Below are positions 1-8,271 of a stretch of DNA of 64,000 bases, piece by piece. The stretch covers positions 1 through 64,000 of the forward strand of contig CANSTU010000006.1 in NCBI GenBank assembly GCA_947650005.1, read 5' to 3'. The notes beneath the pieces were generated by a model that saw nothing but the letters and a program-made list of their open reading frames with translations, did not search any database and was not told where the DNA came from. Numbering within the stretch: position 1 is the first letter of the stretch; each line of letters starts with the position of its first letter. The stretch comes from an uncultured Lachnospiraceae bacterium (GTDB taxonomy: Bacteria > Bacillota > Clostridia > Lachnospirales > Lachnospiraceae). A program made the position numbers and the translations under genes.

Positions 1-110
1 AGCCCTGGACGCTTCCCTCTCGAGCAATGGCTCTCCAGGGAAGCAGGTCTCATCTACATGGTGCAAAATGCGCTCAAAATTAGGATACGGCTGTTGCATT
101 GCTCCCGGGA
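1..110. repeat. Partial copy of a structured dispersed repeat
   Basis: The first ~100 bases resemble the loop of the large inverted repeat at 13296-13626. Both begin AGCCCTGGACGCTTCCC and both contain GGGAAGCAGGTCTC followed by a CATGG. In this copy GCTTCCC (11-17) can pair with GGGAAGC (38-44). Similarity fades after about position 110. The window starts inside the element, so its left part is unseen. No coding potential is apparent in 1-190. Confidence 0.6.
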
Positions 111-191
111 CGCCCCTCTGCGAAAGGACCCCCAACGCGGTGAGAGCAGCAGCCTCCCTCTGCGAAAAATGATCTGAGTTTCAAACTTAAC

Positions 192-220
192 TTGCCAAAC
201 GTCTTATTTTCTGTTATGGT
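192..220 (+). promoter_or_regulatory. Putative SigA promoter of the DUF296-dehydratase operon
   Basis: TTGCCA (192-197), a 17-base spacer and TATGGT (215-220) form a reasonable vegetative promoter about 60 bases upstream of the first gene. The cre site at 223-238 begins two bases after the -10 hexamer, over the expected transcription start, which is a repressing position. Confidence 0.55.
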
Positions 221-222
221 AT

Positions 223-238
223 ATGTAAACGTTTTCAT
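223..238. promoter_or_regulatory. CcpA-type catabolite-responsive element (cre)
   Basis: The 16-mer ATGTAAACGTTTTCAT matches the classical cre consensus WTGNNARCGNWWWCAW at every position. It covers the expected transcription start of the operon beginning at 280. By established CcpA biology, this placement implies repression while a preferred sugar is available. A LacI-family regulator other than CcpA could also bind such a palindrome. Confidence 0.75.
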
Positions 239-279
239 ATTTTAACGAAAATTTAGTATAAACAAGGGGGTAATCATAT

Positions 280-708
280 ATGAGGACTTATACTACAGAA
301 AATCTAGGGCGCGTCGTCATCATCCATCTCGGCAAGGGTGAACAAATTCTTGAAAGCGTGGAAGCGGAAATTTCCCGTCTACATATCAAAAACGGAATTC
401 TTCTTTCTGCAATCGGCTCCCTGCGCAAAGCCTGCCTGCATTTTATCGCAAACACGGATGATCTTGCGGTCAATCAGTTTGCCACCATTGAGCGTCCCAT
501 TGAGCTATCTTCGGTCCAGGGGCTGATCATCGACGGTGTCCCTCATTTCCATCTTACGATCTCAGAGCCAAACGGTATGTACGCGGGCCATATGGAGCCG
601 GGCTGCGAGGTACAGTATCTTGCGGAACTCGCTATTTTGGAATTAAAAGATCTGCCTTTAACCAGGAAATTGGATGAATTTGGGATTTCCTATATCGATA
701 CGATTTAA
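280..708 (+). CDS. PPC/DUF296-domain protein
   Basis: This 142-residue protein is a single PPC (DUF296) domain. Visible family features are the N-terminal GKGEQILES segment, a central VPHFHL stretch with paired histidines, and a GMYAGHMEPG segment near residue 105. In plants the domain is attached to AT-hooks; stand-alone bacterial copies are small trimeric proteins of unclear function. AAGGGGG lies about 9 bases before the ATG and supports this start. It is the first gene of a cre-controlled unit whose next gene encodes a dehydratase-type flavoprotein, so a role in the same catabolism is inferred only from position. Its stop codon lies inside a tandem repeat (695-835). Confidence 0.8.
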   Translation: MRTYTTENLGRVVIIHLGKGEQILESVEAEISRLHIKNGILLSAIGSLRKACLHFIANTDDLAVNQFATIERPIELSSVQGLIIDGVPHFHLTISEPNGMYAGHMEPGCEVQYLAELAILELKDLPLTRKLDEFGISYIDTI

Positions 709-835
709 AATCGATACGATTTAAAATCGATACAATTTAAAAATCGATTCCTTTCAAAAATCGATAAGATTCAAAAATCAATATAATTTTATAAACCGAT
801 ATAATTTTAAGAATCGAACGATTTAAAAACTGAGT
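695..835 (+). repeat. Degenerate 16-18 bp tandem repeat across a stop codon
   Basis: The unit TCGATACGATTTAAAA occurs exactly at 695-710 and 711-726, then with one change at 727-742, and then in about six further diverging copies to about 835. The first unit contains the TAA stop of the DUF296 gene, so the repeat may have arisen by slippage from the 3' end of the gene. No stable GC stem is seen. It separates the first two genes of the operon. Confidence 0.75.
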
Positions 836-924
836 TGATTTTAAATTGTTAAAGTTTAATTTTAGGTATGGATGAGTTTAATGGAGCTTATATAATAAAT
901 GCAATTTCAAAAGGAGAATTTTCT

Positions 925-2382
925 ATGCCTCTCATGACCGGAGATGAATATCTTTGCAGTATTCAACGAAAAAAAATGCAGATTTACCTATTTGGCGAGA
1001 AAATAAGTAATCCGGTAGGTAATCCGATTTTGGCGCCTTCCCTGAATTCCGTTAAAATGACCTATGATCTGGCTTGGGAGGACGAATATCGCCCTCTTTT
1101 AACGGCTCGCTCTCATCTTACAGGCCGCCTCATCAATCGTTTTACCCATATCCACCAAAGCAGGGAAGATTTGATTGCCAAGGTAAAGATGCAGCGGCTT
1201 CTGGGCCAAAAGACGGCTTCCTGCTTTCAGCGCTGTGTGGGAATGGACGCAGTCAACGCCGTATTTTCGGTCACCTATGAGATAGATCGGAAATATAAAA
1301 CTGCTTATCATTCCCGTTTTCTCCGATTTCTTCAGGAATGTCAGGAACAAGACCTGGTGATAGACGGGGCCATGACCGATCCGAAGGGTGACCGCCATCT
1401 TCCCGCAAACCGACAGACGAATCCCGAAGCTTATCTGCGCGTGGTCGAACGGCGCGCGGACGGTATTATCGTCTGCGGGGCAAAGTGCCATCAAACAGGA
1501 GCCTGCAACTCCCATGAGATCCTCGTCATGCCCACCGTTTCCTTAGGCGCGGGCTGTGAAGACTATGCTGTGTCATTTTCGGTTCCCACTGATGCGCCCG
1601 GCGTCCTTATGATCATTGGCAGGCAAAGCTGCGATACGCGCAAGAAGGAAGATGTTCCCATGGACACCGGGAATCCGGAGTTTGGCGGAGTAGAGGCTCT
1701 GGTCATTTTTGACCACGTATTTATTCCAAACGACCATATTTATATGAACGGAGAAGTGGAATTTTCGAGCGCCCTTGTGGAGAGGTTTGCAGGTTACCAT
1801 CGCCAAAGCTATGGAGGATGCAAAACCGGCGTAGGAGATGTGCTGATCGGCGCTGCCGCCCTGGCCGCCGACCAAAACGGCACAGAAAAAGCCTCCCATA
1901 TCAAAGACAAGCTTATCGAGATGACCCATTTAAATGAAACCATGTACTCCTGTGGTATCGCCTGTTCCTGCGAAGGCTGCCAGACAGCGGCGGGAAACTA
2001 TTCCGTCGATCTACTGTTAGCCAATGTCTGCAAGCAGAACGTCACCCGTTTTCCCTTCGAGATGGCACGTCTTGCCCAGGATATCGCAGGCGGACTCATG
2101 GTTACCGCGCCTTCTCAAAAAGACCTGGAAAATCCGGATACCGCCGAATATATCCAGAAATATCTTGCCGGAGCGGACTGCGCTTCCTCCCAGGATCGCC
2201 TGAAACTGCTGCGCCTCATTGAAAATCTCACCCTGGGCACAGCAGCCGTCGGATATCTGACGGAATCCCTCCACGGAGCTGGAAGCCCGCAGGCCCAGCG
2301 GGTCGTAATCGGAAAACAAAGCGGTTTAGAGAGAAAAAAAGAACTGGCTAAGCAAATCGCCAGGCTGAATACGGATTCCTAA
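925..2382 (+). CDS. abfD: 4-hydroxybutyryl-CoA dehydratase / vinylacetyl-CoA isomerase family protein
   Basis: The 485-residue product belongs to the HpaB/4-hydroxybutyryl-CoA dehydratase flavoprotein family. Numbered from the ATG at 925 it has Cys100 and Cys104 (SCFQRC) and His292, Cys299 and Lys300 (HRQSYGGCK). This is the spacing of the [4Fe-4S] ligands and adjacent lysine of the Clostridium aminobutyricum enzyme, and it separates the dehydratase from the cluster-free hydroxyphenylacetate hydroxylases. Family length is about 490. An upstream ATG at 868 is in frame, but AGGAG at 912-916 favours 925. No 4-hydroxybutyrate dehydrogenase or CoA-transferase gene is nearby, so the true substrate is uncertain. 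Confidence 0.8.
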   Translation: MPLMTGDEYLCSIQRKKMQIYLFGEKISNPVGNPILAPSLNSVKMTYDLAWEDEYRPLLTARSHLTGRLINRFTHIHQSREDLIAKVKMQRLLGQKTASCFQRCVGMDAVNAVFSVTYEIDRKYKTAYHSRFLRFLQECQEQDLVIDGAMTDPKGDRHLPANRQTNPEAYLRVVERRADGIIVCGAKCHQTGACNSHEILVMPTVSLGAGCEDYAVSFSVPTDAPGVLMIIGRQSCDTRKKEDVPMDTGNPEFGGVEALVIFDHVFIPNDHIYMNGEVEFSSALVERFAGYHRQSYGGCKTGVGDVLIGAAALAADQNGTEKASHIKDKLIEMTHLNETMYSCGIACSCEGCQTAAGNYSVDLLLANVCKQNVTRFPFEMARLAQDIAGGLMVTAPSQKDLENPDTAEYIQKYLAGADCASSQDRLKLLRLIENLTLGTAAVGYLTESLHGAGSPQAQRVVIGKQSGLERKKELAKQIARLNTDS

Positions 2383-2396
2383 CATGCCCTCTTCGG

Positions 2397-2465
2397 AAAA
2401 AAGCCAGCAGTCTGATATGTCCCTTGTCAAGTAGACAGGACGCATATCAGGCTGCCGGCTTTTTC
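2397..2465 (+). terminator. Intrinsic terminator after the dehydratase gene
   Basis: AAAAAGCCAGCAG, then CTGATATG, pair with CATATCAGGCTG and CCGGCTTTTT. The result is an interrupted long stem ending in a T-run. Its A-rich 5' side could also act for the opposite strand. It ends the dehydratase transcript before the first MFS gene. Confidence 0.65.
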
Positions 2466-2489
2466 CAACACCCATTTCATCGTTCTCTT

Positions 2490-2518
2490 TTTACAAAAGA
2501 GAAAAGATATGCTATCCT
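2490..2518 (+). promoter_or_regulatory. Possible promoter of the first MFS gene
   Basis: TTTACA (2490-2495), 17 bases, then TATCCT (2513-2518) preceded by TGC, giving an extended -10. It lies after the terminator and about 97 bases before the start codon. It overlaps a small TTCTCTTTT/AAAAGAGAA stem. The match is moderate. Confidence 0.35.
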
Positions 2519-2614
2519 TCTATTAGGTTTTTCCATATTTACCCATCTAATATGGATCCGTTCAACCTGAAAGGGAGTATACAAATCAAATATGAAAAGA
2601 GGGGGAATCTATTC

Positions 2615-3904
2615 ATGAAACTGAACACCAAACGAACTATACTGGTCGGCCTTGCTTTTCTCTCCATCAGCGCCTTCTGGCAGCTCTATGACAGCATCAT
2701 CCCGCTGATTCTGAAGAATACCTTCCATATCAGTGATACCATATCGGGAGGGATCATGGCTATAGATAATGTGCTGGCCCTGTTCCTACTGCCCTTTTTC
2801 GGCAGCCTGTCCGATCGCGTGAATACAAGAATCGGAAAACGCATGCCCTTTATCCTATTCGGAACCGCCGTGGCGGTCGTTTCCATGCTCTTTCTTCCGT
2901 TTTCCGACAACCTGGGTTCTCTGGTTCTTTTCGTGATGGCCCTTTTCATCACCCTGCTGGCCATGGGAAGCTATCGTTCTCCTGCCGTTTCCCTCATGCC
3001 AGATGTGACGCCTGCTCCCCTGCGCTCCAAAGCCAATGCTATCATCAATCTCATGGGAGCCGTAGGAGGCGTCATCTCCCTGATCCTGATATCCGCCCTG
3101 ATTCCGAAAACGGGAAAGCCCGATTACTTCCCCATTTTCTTTATTGTAGCCGCAGTTATGACAATTTCCGTATTACTCCTTTTCTGGAAAATCAAAGAAA
3201 ACCCCCTGCGGATGGAACGGGAACGAATCGACCGTATGAGCGACGGTTCTCAGGATGTCCCGAAGGAGGAGGCTTCTGCCAAAGCTCCCATGGCCCCTGA
3301 AGTGAGAAGAAGCCTCATTCTGATTTTGATCTCCGTGTCCTGTTGGTTTATGGGATATAATGCGGTAACCACCGCCTTTTCCAAATATGCCCAGATCTAT
3401 TGGGGGATACAGGGCGGAGGATTTGCCAACTGTCTGCTGGTGGCCACCGTCGCCGCCATCTGCTCCTATATCCCTGTGGGCGCCGCAGCCTCCCGCATCG
3501 GTCGGAAGAAAACCATTCTCGGGGGCGTGGTGCTTCTCGCCTCCATGTTTGCTTTAGGCGCTGCGGTCAAGGAATATCATATATGGATCAATGGCCTGTT
3601 CGCACTCGTAGGAGTGGCCTGGGCCGCCATCAATGTGAATTCCTACCCTATGGTAGTGGAGATGAGCAAAGGAGCGGACATCGGCAAATTCACTGGTTTC
3701 TATTACACTTTTTCCATGGCCGCCCAGATCATCACCCCGATTCTGTCCGGTTTTCTTTTGGAACATGTGGGATACTACACCCTATTCCCCTATGCCGCCC
3801 TGTTCGTATCCGCCGCCTTCTTTACCATGCTCTTCGTCAAACATGGGGACAGCAGGCCTCTTCCTAAAAAGAGCCGGCTGGAAGCCTTTGATGTGGACGA
3901 CTGA
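2615..3904 (+). CDS. MFS transporter, sugar/cation symporter-like
   Basis: The 429-residue product has about twelve hydrophobic segments and a long cytoplasmic middle loop (about residues 195-235, charged). After the second segment it carries SLSDRVNTRIGKRMPF, the MFS loop 2-3 signature in the form seen in glycoside/sucrose-type symporters. The second half repeats the motif as ASRIGRKK. An in-frame ATG at 2552 exists, but GAGGGGG directly before the ATG at 2615 marks the start. Position after the dehydratase gene suggests uptake of the same carbon source; the substrate cannot be read from sequence. Confidence 0.75.
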   Translation: MKLNTKRTILVGLAFLSISAFWQLYDSIIPLILKNTFHISDTISGGIMAIDNVLALFLLPFFGSLSDRVNTRIGKRMPFILFGTAVAVVSMLFLPFSDNLGSLVLFVMALFITLLAMGSYRSPAVSLMPDVTPAPLRSKANAIINLMGAVGGVISLILISALIPKTGKPDYFPIFFIVAAVMTISVLLLFWKIKENPLRMERERIDRMSDGSQDVPKEEASAKAPMAPEVRRSLILILISVSCWFMGYNAVTTAFSKYAQIYWGIQGGGFANCLLVATVAAICSYIPVGAAASRIGRKKTILGGVVLLASMFALGAAVKEYHIWINGLFALVGVAWAAINVNSYPMVVEMSKGADIGKFTGFYYTFSMAAQIITPILSGFLLEHVGYYTLFPYAALFVSAAFFTMLFVKHGDSRPLPKKSRLEAFDVDD

Positions 3905-3942
3905 CTCCCTTGCCATGACCGGAATCTTGAACCGGAAGAAAA

Positions 3943-4044
3943 GCCGGAGGCTGTGACCATCCAAAACCGCAGTCTCCGGCCGCCAGGCCAAAATAATACA
4001 TGAATAAGAAAAAGATAATACATTCTTATCTTTCAATTCTTATT
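3943..4044. terminator. Two stem-loops between the MFS genes
   Basis: GCCGGAGGCTG (3943-3953) pairs with CAGTCTCCGGC (3970-3980) with one mismatch. A second AT-rich stem is formed by AATAAGAA...GATAA (4003-4018) and TTATC...TTCTTATT (4026-4044). Neither is followed by a clean T-run, so processing or partial termination is more likely than a strong stop. Confidence 0.4.
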
Positions 4045-4091
4045 GTAGTATGTAGCCAGAATTCAGATCCGATCATCCTTGGGAAGGGAGT

Positions 4092-5513
4092 ATGAAGATC
4101 ATTATGAGCAGACTGATACTGGATATGAACTGGCTTTTGGGAAAATTCCGCAAAATCTATTTTATGGCCCTGCCGGAGGATGAGACGGATTATGAGAAAA
4201 GCCGCCGGTACTATATCGTGGGGGATTCCGCTTCACAGACCGTCGGCCAGCTGGCAGGAGGGACTTTTCTCGTATCCCTCATGCTCTCTGTCGGCTTTTC
4301 CGATGCCCAGGCCGGTGTGCTCACTTCCATTGCCAGCCTAGCTGCCATCTTTCAGCTCTTTACCATGCGTAGGATCAATCATCTGAAGAAAAGGAAGCTC
4401 TTCGTCTGCCTCACAGTGTTTCAGAAGCTGTATCTGGCCCTGATCTTTTTTATTCCTCTGCTTCCCGCAGGGAACGGCCTGAAGCAGCTCCTTTTGGTGG
4501 CTGGCTATTTTTTTGCGCAAATATGCGCCCAAATAGGCACACCGGCGACCCAGGACTGGCTTGCAACCCTGGTCCCTGCGCGCCTTCGGGGCAGCTATTT
4601 TTCCAAAAAGGACTCCATCGCCGTCTTTATCACCGTCACGGTAATGCTGTTTGCCGGCATCCTCATGGACGCCACCGCAGGGCCGAAACAATATGTGGGA
4701 TTCCTCATCAACGGGGGAATGATCCTATTCCTTGTTCTATTGAATTTCTGGGCATTCAGCTGTATGAAGGAACCCCGTATGGCCCAGTTGAATGCACAGG
4801 GTAAAGAAATACACGGAAAACTATGTAAAAAATATCAGACGCATGAATCTGTGAAAGAACGTGGCATTCTCCTAGCGGAAATGAAAGAAGCGTTTCGCAG
4901 TCCGGATTTCCGCATTGCTTTGACTGCCACCCTACTCTGGCAGACCTCCTTCTATTGCGCCGCTCCCTTTAATACCAGCTACCAACTGGCGGAATTGAGC
5001 TTGCCCTTTACCTTTATTATGATCATCGGCTTTTTGGGGAACCTGCTTCGCATAGCCATCACCCCTTTTATGGGAAGAATGGGAGATCGCTATGGCATGG
5101 CTTTTCTTTATAAATATACGCTGATAGGGATCCTGCTATATTACATATTCTTTGCCCTGGCAGTTCCCTCCAACGCCTATCCCATGGTCGTTATGGGTAC
5201 GGTGTGCTCCGCACTGGGATGGAGTTTTGCTGGAATCGGCCTGTTTGGCGTACAGCTCGAACTTTTAGATGAAAAAAAGAGGGATCTTCAGCTCTCGATC
5301 CTCTCTTCCCTAAGCGGTATCTATGGATTTTTGGTTTCCTTCGTGGCCGGAAACCTTCTGGATTTCCTCCAGCAGGCAAATTTCACCCTGGCAGGACACA
5401 GCCTCTATGCCCAGCAATTTACTAATGTGTTAGGCGCTCTCTTCCTTGCCCTCCTGATCTTTTACCTGAAGGTCAAGGTACAGAAACGGGAGCAGCAGCT
5501 CGGCCAGTCTTGA
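4092..5513 (+). CDS. MFS transporter, second copy type
   Basis: This 473-residue membrane protein starts with a hydrophilic stretch of about 45 residues (rich in Asp/Glu and Lys/Arg), then about twelve transmembrane segments with a cytoplasmic loop near residues 220-265. MFS-like loop motifs are visible as MRRINHLKKRK after the second segment and FMGRMGDRYG in the second half. It is not a close relative of the preceding transporter. GGGAAGGGAG sits just before the ATG. The gene may be expressed with its upstream neighbour or separately, because the gap holds two stem-loops. Substrate unknown. Confidence 0.7.
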   Translation: MKIIMSRLILDMNWLLGKFRKIYFMALPEDETDYEKSRRYYIVGDSASQTVGQLAGGTFLVSLMLSVGFSDAQAGVLTSIASLAAIFQLFTMRRINHLKKRKLFVCLTVFQKLYLALIFFIPLLPAGNGLKQLLLVAGYFFAQICAQIGTPATQDWLATLVPARLRGSYFSKKDSIAVFITVTVMLFAGILMDATAGPKQYVGFLINGGMILFLVLLNFWAFSCMKEPRMAQLNAQGKEIHGKLCKKYQTHESVKERGILLAEMKEAFRSPDFRIALTATLLWQTSFYCAAPFNTSYQLAELSLPFTFIMIIGFLGNLLRIAITPFMGRMGDRYGMAFLYKYTLIGILLYYIFFALAVPSNAYPMVVMGTVCSALGWSFAGIGLFGVQLELLDEKKRDLQLSILSSLSGIYGFLVSFVAGNLLDFLQQANFTLAGHSLYAQQFTNVLGALFLALLIFYLKVKVQKREQQLGQS

Positions 5514-5581
5514 TTCCTGTGGTTCCCACAGACAGCAGAAACAAATGCGCCTTCCAAACCCGTTTCTTCGCTTGATGTGGG

Positions 5582-5929
5582 TTACTGCCAGAGAAAAGCG
5601 TCCATTTCTCCGTTTTCAAAGCAGACCGTATCCTCCGGCAGTTCCTGGTCACGGACCGGGAGGAAAACAGAGAGCTTTACTATCCGGTGCCCGCATTCTG
5701 GGCACCGGTAAGATATGGCGCCACAGGCATAGAATCCTGCAGGAATTTCCGCCTTACACGACACTTTCCGCATATTTTTAATGAAAAAGCCCGCGTCCTG
5801 GTGCGGCGCATAATGATCCACCGAAATCGGAAGCATATAAAGCTGGCGGCCGGTTTCTACCATCTGGCTCTGACATTTTCCACACCAATCATTATGAAAT
5901 GCGGCCCGTATCTTCCGCAAGAATCCCAT
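5582..5929 (-). CDS. Small zinc-ribbon-like protein of unknown function
   Basis: The 115-residue product contains two CxxC pairs: WCGKC near residue 16, and RCPECGH near residue 76 with a further CG upstream (YACG). This is the pattern of a small zinc ribbon. No transmembrane segment is seen. The start is placed at the ATG at 5929 (MGFLRK...); an in-frame TTG at 5950 is the only alternative. It is the last gene of a three-gene minus-strand set (7255 to 5582) with short gaps. Similar small proteins occur in Lachnospiraceae, but I know no function for them. Confidence 0.6.
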   Translation of the reverse strand: MGFLRKIRAAFHNDWCGKCQSQMVETGRQLYMLPISVDHYAPHQDAGFFIKNMRKVSCKAEIPAGFYACGAISYRCPECGHRIVKLSVFLPVRDQELPEDTVCFENGEMDAFLWQ

Positions 5930-5956
5930 TCCAATCCCATGCCTTTCCAAAGAGGG

Positions 5957-6538
5957 TTATGCCCTGTTCTTCGCCTCCATCAGGATCTTTGCCATCATAT
6001 CCGCCTTGGCAATCCCCTTGAGAATATAGTCGCTGTTCATGGCCCAGCGTTGATTGGATGTGAACGTGTATACCCGGATCGTCACGCCGTCAATGTTCAT
6101 TAAGAAACTGACACAGCTGCTTCCCGCCATGAATCCTCTTCCCTTCTCTCCGTCATCCACCCAGGCCTGTTTCAAACGGCTGGCCGGCAGCACATATTTC
6201 TGGGTAGGGTTCCAGAAGAACAGCAGAGCGATTTTTCCGTTCTGAGCATCCACCACGACCATACTGCCTCTGCCATAAAAAGTATGGTTACGGACGAATC
6301 CCATTTGATCCAGTTCCTTTTCCAGCTCTTTCTGATTTTTCTTGAAAATCAGTTTTCCTCCGAAGATCCACCACATCAGGGTAAGAAAAGGCGGGAGCAT
6401 GAGCAGAACAACGGCCATGTTTCCCTTTGGAAAGAACAGATAACTGAGCAGGAAGCATAACGCGCAAACAAGAATAGGTACAAAAATATAGCCTAACAGG
6501 TATGGTATGTTGATCTTTTTAATCTTAATCGTTTCCAT
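5957..6538 (-). CDS. Membrane protein of unknown function
   Basis: The 193-residue protein has a short cytoplasmic N-terminus, two adjacent hydrophobic segments (about residues 15-55) and a soluble C-terminal part of about 130 residues without a recognised motif. AAGGAGA is properly placed before the ATG at 6538; an earlier in-frame start at 6580 lacks such a site. It sits between two other unknown genes in the same direction. The C-terminal part could be a PH-like or YcxB-like fold, but I cannot show this. Confidence 0.6.
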   Translation of the reverse strand: METIKIKKINIPYLLGYIFVPILVCALCFLLSYLFFPKGNMAVVLLMLPPFLTLMWWIFGGKLIFKKNQKELEKELDQMGFVRNHTFYGRGSMVVVDAQNGKIALLFFWNPTQKYVLPASRLKQAWVDDGEKGRGFMAGSSCVSFLMNIDGVTIRVYTFTSNQRWAMNSDYILKGIAKADMMAKILMEAKNRA

Positions 6539-6589
6539 AAGTATCGTCTCCTTCTTCCTTCCATGGATATTTCCCAGCATCGGCAGATT

Positions 6590-7255
6590 TTACTTCCACT
6601 CCGCCTCTTTTTTCTTTTTCGGAGGGAAGAAATAAGGAAAAATTCCCAGTTTTGAACCCAACATATGTAAAATAGGAAAACAGATGAAAACCGTTACCAG
6701 CTGTATGATAAGAGTCGGAATCTGCGTATAATCTTCCTCGCTGAGTTTTCCGCCATTCCCAAGCATATCCACATAGAAATCCGTTCTGCTTAAAGGTTCC
6801 TTATATTCAATCTGATTCAGAAAAGTTTCGTTTTCGGATAGATCTTCATATACCAAACGTCCTACCGGCAGAATATTATCTCCGGAGAAAATGTCGTCTC
6901 CCATCTGCTGTACCGCATCCTCATTCACACAGGCCGCCACCAGCTCTCCGGAAGGGAGCGTTACGGCGTGCATATACCAGCTGCCATAATACCCTGCGCC
7001 CCGGTTCCTGTATTCGATCCCGTCGGAAACGATTGTAAATGTTTCATGGGATTCCAAATCTGCCACACTCTGTGCCCGGAAAACGGATTCCCCTGCAGCC
7101 CCACCGATTTCTCCATCCGACACGGTATGCTCTTCCACATAATTTTCATATTGCGCCGGCATTAGTTTCTCCACTATCTTTACCGGAAGCAAGCTGATCA
7201 GATAAGCCAAAGCCAGGCATACCCAGATGTCAAATCGTAAACTTGTACGTCTCAT
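6590..7255 (-). CDS. Membrane-anchored protein of unknown function
   Basis: The 221-residue product has an N-terminal transmembrane segment (about residues 8-26), an extracytoplasmic domain of about 150 residues and a second membrane segment (about 180-203), ending in a lysine-rich tail (PPKKKKEAEWK). The ATG at 7255 is preceded by GGAGGAG, which decides against longer in-frame starts reaching 7390. It is the first gene of the three-gene unit and has a promoter at 7340-7368. I do not recognise the family. Confidence 0.6.
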   Translation of the reverse strand: MRRTSLRFDIWVCLALAYLISLLPVKIVEKLMPAQYENYVEEHTVSDGEIGGAAGESVFRAQSVADLESHETFTIVSDGIEYRNRGAGYYGSWYMHAVTLPSGELVAACVNEDAVQQMGDDIFSGDNILPVGRLVYEDLSENETFLNQIEYKEPLSRTDFYVDMLGNGGKLSEEDYTQIPTLIIQLVTVFICFPILHMLGSKLGIFPYFFPPKKKKEAEWK

Positions 7256-7339
7256 ATCTCCTCCAATCCGACGTGTTGATGCACGCACAAAATATGTCCG
7301 GCTTTTTGCCGGCACAAGATAAACTTTTAAAGCGTCGTT

Positions 7340-7368
7340 ATTATACCACTTTCCATTTTTTCTGTCAC
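7340..7368 (-). promoter_or_regulatory. Promoter of the 7255-5582 unit
   Basis: On the minus strand GTGACA (7368-7363), a 17-base spacer and TATAAT (7345-7340) with TGG before the -10. It lies about 85 bases upstream of the ATG at 7255. Confidence 0.6.
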
Positions 7369-7533
7369 TATCTTTTCCGGAAAATAGCATTGAATTGATG
7401 ATGAACGTAACAGTTTAGTCAAGCCTAAATTCTTACTAATAAATCACAGCAGCACAGATGCCCCATGTTAGCTCAAGATTTAACGCATGAAAGGTCGGTA
7501 TGCAAACGGACCGCGGAAATGTGGCCTCTCCTG

Positions 7534-8100
7534 TCAGATCAAAATACCCAGATGCTGTACCAGTATCTTTATTCCCATAAAAATCAGGATCATTCCTCCT
7601 GCCAATTCCGCCTTGGATTTGTACCTGGATCCGAAAACATTCCCGATTTTGACACCCAGGACCCCGAAGAAAAAGGTAATAAACCCGATGAAAACCACAG
7701 CAGGCACGATATCCACATTAAGAAAGGCAAAAGTCACACCAACTGCCAGGGCATCTATGCTTGTGGCCACAGCCAAGGGTATCATCGTTTTCCAGTCAAA
7801 AGCATCGTTGTGTTCTTTTTTATCTTCTTTTTCAAAGGATTCCTTGGCCATATTCCCTCCAATAAGTACGAGAAGGACGAAGGCGATCCAGTGGTCAATG
7901 TTGGTTATCATATCGCTGAAGCCTGTCCCCAAGAGATAACCAAGAAAAGGCATGGCCGCCTGAAATCCGCCGAAGTAGAGACCCGTCTTCATCGCATTCT
8001 TCCAATTCATTTTTTTCATGGAAAGGCCTTTGCAGATGGACACCGCAAAGGCATCCATGGATAATCCCACGGCGATCGCCAGAAGTTCCCAAATGCTCAT
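7534..8100 (-). CDS. mntP: Manganese efflux pump MntP
   Basis: The 188-residue protein has the six-segment MntP (DUF204) architecture: two homologous halves, each with an acidic intramembrane motif. These are [14 protein letters not shown] near residue 13 and [14 protein letters not shown] near residue 112, separated by a charged loop (about residues 88-100). MntP exports Mn2+ from the cytoplasm. The leader at 8144-8262 looks like a yybP-ykoY Mn2+ riboswitch, which agrees with the assignment. Length and motifs are complete. Confidence 0.92.
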   Translation of the reverse strand: MSIWELLAIAVGLSMDAFAVSICKGLSMKKMNWKNAMKTGLYFGGFQAAMPFLGYLLGTGFSDMITNIDHWIAFVLLVLIGGNMAKESFEKEDKKEHNDAFDWKTMIPLAVATSIDALAVGVTFAFLNVDIVPAVVFIGFITFFFGVLGVKIGNVFGSRYKSKAELAGGMILIFMGIKILVQHLGILI

Positions 8101-8143
8101 ATTCCCGATTCCTCCCGTATCTTATGATTTCTTACCAACATAC

Positions 8144-8179
8144 AAAAAGACCTATCTGTCCCCCTGGACAGATAAGTCT
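8144..8179 (-). terminator. Terminator of the mntP riboswitch expression platform
   Basis: On the minus strand AGACTTATCTGTCC pairs with GGACAGATAGGTCT around a short G-rich loop and is followed by TTTTTG. Its 5' arm contains the CTTATC that closes the aptamer (8171-8176), so aptamer P1 and terminator cannot both form. This is the architecture of an ON switch. Confidence 0.8.
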
Positions 8180-8262
8180 CATCATTTAAAACAAAGCCAG
8201 ATAAATAAATATCAGTATGTTGACTTCACTACACGTTTCCACGTGCTGACTACTCCCTTATC
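8171..8262 (-). promoter_or_regulatory. yybP-ykoY family (Mn2+) riboswitch upstream of mntP
   Basis: Reading the minus strand, GATAAG (8262-8257) pairs with CTTATC (8176-8171) as P1. Inside are the conserved GGGAGTAG next to P1, a CACG/CGTG hairpin, GTCAACATACT, and CTGGCTTTGTTTTAAATGATGAGAC. These are the conserved blocks I recall for the yybP-ykoY class, which binds Mn2+ and controls mntP in other bacteria. The promoter lies directly upstream and the competing terminator downstream. Assignment is from memory of the consensus; a covariance-model search was not run. Confidence 0.8.
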
Positions 8263-8271
8263 GTGGAACTT

